In this document: in pieces, positions 15,599 through 20,822 of the stretch | How positions within the stretch are numbered: the stretch's first letter is position 1 | Layout of the letters: each line of letters begins with the position of its first letter | Assembly: GCA_003427395.1 (NCBI GenBank) | Contig: BFEA01000002.1 | Location: 8,693,924-8,714,745, forward strand | Reading direction: 5' to 3' | From: Chara braunii | Taxonomy: Eukaryota; Streptophyta; Charophyceae; Charales; Characeae | Length of the DNA: 20,822 nt | Translations under genes and position numbers: made by a program | The notes under the pieces: model-generated | Told to the model about the DNA's origin: nothing | Database searches by the model: none | Seen by the model: only the letters and a program-made list of their open reading frames with translations

Positions 15599-15673
15599 AG
15601 AGCCTTAGGGTTCCGGCTCCTTTTCCATTCTGGGGAGCATCAGTCCGGTTCCTATTCCACCAGCAAGTTAGAA
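15599..15673 (-). mobile_element. F3 retroposon copy
   Basis: GAGCCTTAGGGTTCCGGCTC...CCATTCTGGGGAGCATCAGT...CAGCAAGTTAG aligns block by block with 13011-13125 once the nested insert there is removed. Confidence 0.55.
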
Positions 15674-15841
15674 AGGATTACAATAAGTACTCACTCACGC
15701 TCCTCCCCCTTATGGTGTGGAGGCCCAACGGACAGCATTGATTAGTTCTCGAAGGAAGGATGTACCACCCTTCACCCCTGCCTGTTCTATTGGGAATCTG
15801 CTCTTATCCTGTGTTTGGTGCTAAAACCCTAAACCCTCGCT
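15674..15841. other. Spacer ending in a telomere-like motif
   Basis: No gene. AAAACCCTAAACCCT at 15823-15837 matches the plant-type telomere repeat (TTTAGGG) and lies immediately beyond the end of the degenerate LINE. Confidence 0.45.
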
Positions 15842-16508
15842 TCATGCGTCTTTGTCTGTAGTCTGCTCCTGGCGGTCGTTTCTATACCATGGCTGTTGTT
15901 TACACCTGTTTTTGGTTGCTGGGGCTGGTCTGAATTCTAGGCTTCGCTTGAAAGTGGGGAGTGGTCTGTTTGAATTCTGGTGAAGGCTTTCCTCGTAGGG
16001 TAGATGCTGAGGCTTGGGAGGTGGCTGGGTTGGGGGGTTTTGGATAGGCATAGTGTATTGGGTAGGTGTGGAGGGGGAAGGGAGATGATTGGAGAGTGTG
16101 GCGGTTTGATGACGATCTCTTGGGGGGGGGGGGGGGGGGGGTTGGGCGGGGGGAGGAGTGGGTTTGTTGAGGAGAGACGGATATTTACTGGTTTGGTTGT
16201 GGATTAGTGGTCAGTGGCTGGTTTGGAGGTGACTGTGTGTGTGTTGGGGGAGTTGCAGTGGCGCTTTGTATCTGTGTTGTTATGATAAGCCAATTTTTAA
16301 GGGTTATTTTGTCATTGTTGATTGTGCCAAGTAGACCATTGCCTAGTTTAGAGGATGAGAACTTGTTGATTATTTCGTTTTCTTTGTCGGGTTAGTGGGG
16401 AATTGATCGAGTTGCTTCTTCCAGAGGGCGTGGATTTCGGTGTCTATCAGTTGTTTGATGGTGATGAGCGGGCTTTCCGGGGTGGTGAGTCAGTCATCGA
16501 AGGTGTTG

Positions 16509-16765
16509 TCACATCCTTTTGCATATGGCCCAGAGCGTGCTTTTCTTCATTTGGGAGGAAAGGAAGGCTTCGAAACCTTCGAGCGGGGGTGATTGTTTAA
16601 GGTCGAGGAATAGTGTGGTTGGGTTGATTAGAAGGGGCAAGTCTGAGTTTTGTACCATGATAGTTCTAAAGTTTGCCAGAGGGATCTGGCTTTTGGGCAA
16701 TCTATGAAACAATGATTTAGGGTTTTAGGGGTATCGAGGTTGCATACCTTGCACTAGGAGTCTTG
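16509..16765 (-). pseudogene. LINE C-terminal zinc-knuckle segment
   Basis: One minus frame reads CKVCNLDTPKTLNHCFIDCP, the cysteine/histidine motif found near the C-terminus of plant-type L1 ORF2. The longest annotated-looking open frame here (16509-16712) is in another frame, so indels have broken this part. Confidence 0.7.
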
Positions 16766-16961
16766 TTCCGTTCTGTTTTCATGATTTCGTCTATTGGCCA
16801 ACCATTGGTTTACTGGGACAGCTCCGAAGGCTATTAGTCATCTCAGCCTGGCTAGCTTGACCGGTCTTGTGGAGAAGACTGTGGTCCAGGGAAGTTTGAA
16901 GTGGGTGTTGGCTAGTTGAGGTTCCTCTTTTGCCCACTGTATTGCCATTTTTTATCTGATT

Positions 16962-17509
16962 TTAGTAGTAATCTTCAGTGTAAAGGAATGCAGTCTGGTT
17001 TAGGTTGGATAGGAGGTGATGTACTCCTTTTAGTTTATTTCGTAGGTCTCTTTCTGGTTTCCAATTTTTGTTTGGATCGTCCCAGATATGTTTGATTTGC
17101 CATATTCTTTTTTCTAGCCAGTGTCCCCATTTGGTTTCTGACTTGGTGAGTGGGACGCATTCCCCTTTATCGTTCTTGATCGGTGGGTTGCCGAAGAGGG
17201 GTTGTCTGAGCAGTTCATCTTCTTTCTTTGGACCTGTTTGGTTCTCTGGGAAGATGATTCTCCAGGTGTGAAGGATTTCCTCCGGAAGGGATTTGGTCTG
17301 GGAGGTGTCGTTGGTGTCTCCTTCGAGTGCTTGGTCGAAATGTCTTTGTTTCCCTTTTGGGAGTGGGCAGGATTTGTTGAAAATCCAGAAGCGGCCTCTG
17401 TCATGTTGGTTGGAGAAGTGAATGGTGCAAGCTCTCTGATGTGATTTAGGGCTAGTGGGATCCACTGGAGATTGTCTTCAAGGCCTAATCTTATGAAGTT
17501 ATGATCCAT
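16962..17509 (-). pseudogene. LINE ORF2 region downstream of the RT
   Basis: Two overlapping minus frames (16962-17465 and 17114-17509) share this DNA. The first reads LLRQPLFGNPPI and WLEKRIWQIKHIWDD, the PLW-NP...GI..I.D-W pattern typical of the L1 region between RT and the C-terminal knuckle, so it is the genuine frame here. The second is open by composition over most of its length. Confidence 0.75.
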
Positions 17510-17552
17510 TTAATTTGTAAAGTCTGAATTTATCGAGTTGGATCTAAAAAAC

Positions 17553-18017
17553 CTAGGCCCCTTTTGCTTTTTGAGCCGGTGACCATCTTCCAGGCCACAT
17601 TGTGGATAAACTTCCGATAAAGTGTTGCTTGTTCGGCTTACCTATCCATAGGAATGCTGCTGCTTTTTTCCCCAATCGCCTTTGGAAGTCAGAGGCTGGG
17701 AACCCGATGGAGGTGGAATACCACATCATTGCTAGGATCGAATTGTTGAGTATCAGTACCCTGCCTAGCAGGGAAGTATGCATGGTTTTCCAAGTGTGCA
17801 TTCTATTAACCATTGAAGACAAGAGTGTTGTTGCCAGTGGTTGGTGACATCCTTTGAGACTGAGGTTGATGCCCACGAAACGGATTGACGAGTTTGGATC
17901 TGTCCACTGTAATCTTGGCGGGGTTAACTCTATTGGGGGGGGTGTTTCTGCGGTCCACCGGCCTATTGTTTTTGCCCAGTTAACTTTCATTTCTGAGGCC
18001 AGTGGGAATGTTTGCAT
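17553..18017 (-). pseudogene. LINE RT thumb region
   Basis: 154 codons including EMKVNWAKT, then IRFVGINLSLKG, a W-K..LLGRVLILNNSILA block and MMWYSTSIGFP. These are standard downstream RT/thumb motifs of L1 ORF2. It is separated from the palm segment by a frameshift near 18025. Confidence 0.85.
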
Positions 18018-18032
18018 AACTCTTGTCGGGGC

Positions 18033-18344
18033 CTAGAAGGAAGAGTTTGATGCCCTGATAAGTACTGTAAGATCATCCACGAATAGGAGAGTGGTAGGGA
18101 TATGAAGGGGTTGACCTTGTTTATCTTTGATGTTCTTGATGGATAAGTCCTTTCTTAGGAAGGCGGTGATAATCTTCATGACACAGAGGAAGATCGGTGG
18201 TGCTAGTGGGTCCCCTGGTCTTACTGACCTTGTCATTGGGTAGGGGTTCGAGAGGACGCCGTTGACCTGTACTATCCCTTGCGCGTCATTGTAAAGTATT
18301 CTCACCCATTTTCGAAAAATTGGGCCTACTCCCATTTTTTCCAT
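18033..18344 (-). pseudogene. LINE RT palm with FVDD active site
   Basis: 103 codons with GPIFRKWVRILYN, SVRPGDPLAPPIFLCVM (the G-PLSP-LF motif) and the catalytic pair in LLFVDDLTVLI (FVDD, residues 88-91, about 18083-18072), where L1 elements usually have FADD. It continues the fingers segment after the nested F1 insertion is removed. A stop follows NSSF at 18033. Confidence 0.9.
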
Positions 18345-18362
18345 GCTGACCTCGACGAAATC

Positions 18363-18578
18363 CCAGTTAATTGGTAACTTTTTTTTTTTTTTTTTTTAAT
18401 TACCCCGGTGCCTGTGCTAGGAGAGGTGATAAGAGCACCCCTTTCTAGCAAGAGACCTGGGTGCTCTTGTCTATTGGTGGGGAGCATCACCTGTTGGAAA
18501 GCGGGTCCAGCGTCCCATTGTACATCCGACATCCGACAGCCTGCCAACATTGATTGCCCTGTTTCCAGTTAACTTGGT
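18363..18578 (-). mobile_element. F1 SINE-like element, copy d: complete, nested in the LINE RT
   Basis: CCAGTTAATTGGT (18363-18375) and CCAGTTAACTTGGT (18565-18578) are the two halves of a target-site duplication differing by one base; both come from the RT motif coding DQVNW. The insert (about 18376-18564, 189 bp) runs on the minus strand from AAACAGGGCAATCAATG through the F1 core (CTATTGGTGGGGAGCATCAC on plus) and a hairpin to the A-tail (T-run 18379-18397). The hairpin is GATAAGAGCACCC at 18428-18440 with GGGTGCTCTTGTC at 18459-18471. This copy defines the F1 unit length. Confidence 0.85.
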
Positions 18579-18945
18579 CATATGCTTTTTCAAAATCGAA
18601 GAAGATGATGCCCGCTGCGATACGTTCTTAACTTATTATTCGTATGGATTCACAGAGAGACATTACATTGTCTAATATGAGTCTTCCTGGAATGAACCCT
18701 GTCTGGTCTAGGTGGAAGCATCTTTCTGTGATCCAGTTTATTTTGGTGGCCAGGAGTTTGGCTAGGATTTTGTATCCCACATTTAGTAGTGATATGAGTC
18801 TGTAGTTCGTTATGTCCTCTCTGTTTCCCTTTTTTTTATAGGAGTGTCACCACCCCCGTACTCAGGTTTGGGCCTAGAGATTCTTCCTCCTAGGCTCTAG
18901 TGAGGAATCTGAGGAGGAGTGGGCCTAGGGTTTGTAGGTTTTTCA
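18565..18945 (-). pseudogene. LINE RT fingers
   Basis: The minus strand gives NYRLISLLNVGYKILAKLL (about 18807-18750), DQTGFIPGR (18708-18682) and FFDFEKAYDQVNW (18603-18565), classic L1 RT motifs. Stops interrupt it near 18835 and 18628. It abuts the endonuclease segment directly at about 18945, whereas intact elements have a long linker between the two domains. Confidence 0.85.
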
Positions 18946-19320
18946 TATGCAAGAGTATCTCTTATTTTCTGGGTATAGGAGGCGGTATGGGTCTATTAGG
19001 TTTTTCCTGGTCATAAGATCGTTTAGGTCTACATTGTTAGATTGAGGTGTGGGATCTTGAGAGTGTGATATCTTGTCTAGGTTCGGGTTTTGAACTGAGT
19101 TCCAATCTCCCATGATGATGATGGGTGTGAGTGTGGGGATGAGTTGTTTAATCGGGAGTAGAAAGGGGGTTTCATCTTGTGGTGCGTTCGGGCCGTAAAT
19201 CCCTATGATGGACATCTCTTCTTCTCTGTATTTGATGTCCAGTTTGATCCACCTGCCTGTCAGGAAACCTAACTTACTTTTTTTTATTTTTTTATGGCTA
19301 ATTCTTTTAAGCCCAACCAA
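18943..19320 (-). pseudogene. LINE APE-type endonuclease fragment
   Basis: 125 codons with IIGIYGPNAP (residues 39-48) and PIIIMGDWNSV (66-76), the endonuclease motifs preceding the catalytic Asp/Asn. The N-terminal catalytic residues are absent and the C-terminal SRID-type block is missing after RYSC. The first 16 codons belong to a nested A-tail, not to the LINE. Confidence 0.85.
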
Positions 19321-19670
19321 TTCAATTACCTGTCAAATCTGGACAGGACGGCCTGGAACGCCTTTTTCATTATCATTATTGTATTACGGGGAACCCCGTA
19401 GCAGCCACAACCGTGTTCAACCAGGGAACGTGGGGGAGCTGCACCCACCAGCAGGTGCGATACCTGCTTCAGCAGGTGGGCGATACCAGCCAGGGGTCAG
19501 TCGGTAGCATTAGGACCGAGCTTCTTTGATTAGCCAGTTGCTGTGCCTCCCCTCCGCTCCCCTCCCCCTACTGCCACCTCGAGATAGGCCTTTGATCCCC
19601 CCGAGCGGCATTGAGCAGAGACTGTTGATGTTCGTAGGGGAAGGGAACCGGAGGGGACTCGAAGCCTAAC
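19264..19670 (-). mobile_element. Second nested poly-A element in the LINE (SINE-related)
   Basis: AAACCTAAC (19264-19272) and AAGCCTAAC (19662-19670) bracket an insert of about 389 bp with an A/T-rich tail at its left (19277-19296). Joining the flanks across the insert gives a continuous LINE frame into LGFLTGRW. Its body contains AGGACCGAGC (19511) followed by a CTGTGCCTCCC block and a run of C/T, matching 14154-14215 of the 600-bp SINE. The right end carries CTTCGAGTCCCC on the minus strand, a possible truncated B-box. A strong hairpin (CCCACCAGCAGGT..ACCTGCT...GGTGGG) lies at 19443-19483. Confidence 0.5.
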
Positions 19671-19688
19671 ATTTCCAGTTGGCTGTGT

Positions 19689-19768
19689 CTTTTTTTTTTT
19701 TTAAGAACCTATCACACCTAGCGTGACCTATGTATATTACTCATGCAATCACTCTCTATCCAGGACAC
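19689..19768 (-). mobile_element. Poly-T and adjacent sequence, probable retroposon tail
   Basis: A T-run (19690-19701) followed by TAAGAACCTATCACACC, like the tails of other minus-strand inserts here. The body and duplication could not be defined. Confidence 0.3.
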
Positions 19769-19876
19769 TAACTTCTTCATCCAGGCTGAAGCTCCAGCAT
19801 CATGGCCGTATTTGGACAGGAATAGTGCTCATATACGTTCATGGTGATGGGACATTGTTTGAGGGAGGAAGAAAAG
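19769..19876. mobile_element. Palindromic MITE, copy D
   Basis: CATGGCCGTATTTGGACAGG AATAGTGCTCATATACGTTC at 19801-19840 matches copy A (1155-1195) closely. The outer arms (CTTCTTCATCC...CATCATGG and the reverse complement CTTCCTCCC...CACCATG) still pair but are the most diverged of the family. Confidence 0.6.
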
Positions 19877-20013
19877 ATTGCTCCAGTAGAGAGTGATGGT
19901 GCTTGAGTGAGATGGGGTTGCGGCAGGGAACGTCTGTTGCTGGAAAAAAAAAATTAGGTTGAAAAAAAAGAAAAAAAAAGAAAAGAAAAAAGAGGTCTGA
20001 ATAATGCTGCCTG

Positions 20014-20141
20014 TAAGGGCCTCGCCACACCACTCTCGAAATGTGAAAAGGACAAAAATGTGGCGAGTGCATCTGGCCATGTTCTAGCGGGTAGTTCATT
20101 ATCATTTTGCACATTTCGATAGTGGTGTGGCGATGGCCTAA
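20014..20141. mobile_element. Tourist-like (PIF/Harbinger-type) MITE
   Basis: The element 20017-20138 (122 bp) has terminal inverted repeats GGGCCTCGCCACACCACTCT (left) and GGCCATCGCCACACCACTAT (right, reverse complement), pairing on through CGAAATGTG for about 30 bp. It is flanked by TAA on both sides (20014-20016, 20139-20141). A 3-bp TAA duplication and GG-starting ends are the signature of Tourist/PIF-Harbinger MITEs. No transposase is nearby. Confidence 0.75.
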
Positions 20142-20361
20142 GAGCTGCAGATACAGGGGTCGCAAGGCCTCCAATCCCACTTCATTGGGTGGAGCCCCTC
20201 CCCTGTAGTAAACCACTGTCTACAACGTAAAAAACAAAAAAAGTAAAAAAGTGAAAAACCAAAGTGAAAGACCGTAAAAAAGCCAAATGAAAAGTTCCAA
20301 CCCATAACATCTCACGAAAGCGACAAGCCAACCTCAAAATCCTGTAGGTAAATGAAATCGA
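20142..20361. other. A-rich spacer
   Basis: No gene. AAAAA-GTG-AAAAACC-type runs at 20228-20290. Confidence 0.4.
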
Positions 20362-20415
20362 AGGACTAAACTACAAAAAAAGAAAAAGAAAAAGAAAAAA
20401 GAGAGGACTAAACTA
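20362..20415 (+). mobile_element. Tail-only retroposon with 12-bp direct repeats
   Basis: AGGACTAAACTA occurs at 20362-20373 and 20404-20415, enclosing 30 bases that are nearly all A with spaced G's. Same pattern as 2751-2802 and 13060-13103, here on the plus strand. Confidence 0.6.
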
Positions 20416-20759
20416 AACGGAATTACTGAGTCAAATATTAAAACCCTAAAGAAGACTTGAAAAGAAACAAGCAGAACCTCGGGGCAATGGGAATAAATCT
20501 TCCGGTAGAACACGGAAAGGTCGGCCGCCATCCGTTTTGCCATTATAGTGGAGCAAGGCCCAAGATATACGACGGTCAGGGAAGGCGGATTTTGTTTTTG
20601 TGGTGGAGAAGAGGGGAGATAGAGAACAATAGAGAGGCACCAAAGAGCAAAAAGAGGGAAAGAGAGAGCACGAAGGTGTTTCAACCGTGTTTGGGGAAAA
20701 AAGGAACTCCAAACGCCCGAGCCCCTCTTCCCTCTCTTTCTCCGTAGCTCCTCTCTGCC

Positions 20760-20794
<35 letters not shown>

Positions 20795-20822
20795 ACGTGC
20801 ATCTCTATCTCACACACACACA
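20416..20822. other. Unassigned end of window with A31 run and CA repeat
   Basis: An A-run (20763-20792) may end a plus-strand retroposon. CACACACACA starts at the window edge. The frames on either strand are driven by A/G composition; no gene is supported. Confidence 0.4.

Larger units (their letters stand above)
15842..19688 (-). mobile_element. Degenerate L1-type LINE (minus strand), interrupted by two nested elements
   Basis: In order on the minus strand: partial APE-type endonuclease, reverse transcriptase fingers/palm, thumb region, C-terminal domain, and a CX2C...HX4C knuckle (CKVC at 16753-16742, HCFIDC near 16695-16712). The encoded order is that of an L1-type ORF2; such proteins nick DNA and copy their RNA at the nick. 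Several frameshifts and stops, a 5' truncation inside the endonuclease, and a missing endonuclease-RT linker make it non-functional. The segment 15842-16690 is decayed; a 69-codon frame (15842-16051) may be its last part. A G20 run lies at 16122-16141. Nested inserts occur at 18376-18564 and about 19273-19661. Confidence 0.85.

Noticed and set aside
17068-17444. Plus-strand ORFs over the LINE
   Set aside because: They are antisense to a clear L1 coding strand and contain no motifs.

Overview
The window is eukaryotic nuclear DNA, almost certainly from the green/streptophyte lineage; a charophyte alga such as Chara is my best guess. This is inference. It rests on plant-type U6 snRNA copies, a plant-like mitochondrial atp6 fragment, CCCTAAA motifs, a Ty3/gypsy pol remnant, an L1-type LINE and very large introns. 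There is no bacterial operon structure. Most open frames are shadows of repeats, homopolymers or microsatellites.

Layout. 1-730: decayed Ty3/gypsy RNase H-integrase remnant (minus strand). 740-3490: intergenic or intronic DNA with a palindromic MITE, two copies of a hairpin-tailed SINE-like family (called F1 here), a 212-bp direct duplication, a tail-only retroposon and two U6 retropseudogenes. 3492-9724: probable host gene on the plus strand, seen as a 53-nt coiled-coil exon, a 4.56-kb intron and a 1.62-kb last coding exon; donor and acceptor phases match. The intron holds a third U6 retropseudogene, a 2.78-kb poly-A retrocopy with an exact 17-bp target-site duplication (itself invaded by a MITE, a short retroposon and an F1 copy), and a tandem pair of tRNA-like repeats interrupted by a mitochondrial atp6 fragment.

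9725-13130: weakly coding or unassigned DNA with a 30-bp-class minisatellite, a structured 120-bp insertion with 13-bp flanking duplications, and a small ORF broken at a G-run. 13130-15840: repeats, including a complete 600-bp tRNA-headed SINE with a 15-bp target-site duplication, a MITE and a 195-bp poly-A element. 15842-19690: degenerate L1-type LINE on the minus strand, interrupted by two nested poly-A elements. 19690-20822: two more MITEs, a tail-only insertion and A-rich DNA.

The unifying theme is target-primed retrotransposition. At least twelve separate poly-A/poly-T insertions can be delimited by their own direct repeats: three U6 copies, four SINE-class elements, a retrocopy, and four inserts that are little more than an A-tail. 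The resident LINE is the kind of machinery that produces such insertions, but this copy is dead. All target-site duplications were read by eye and need checking by alignment.
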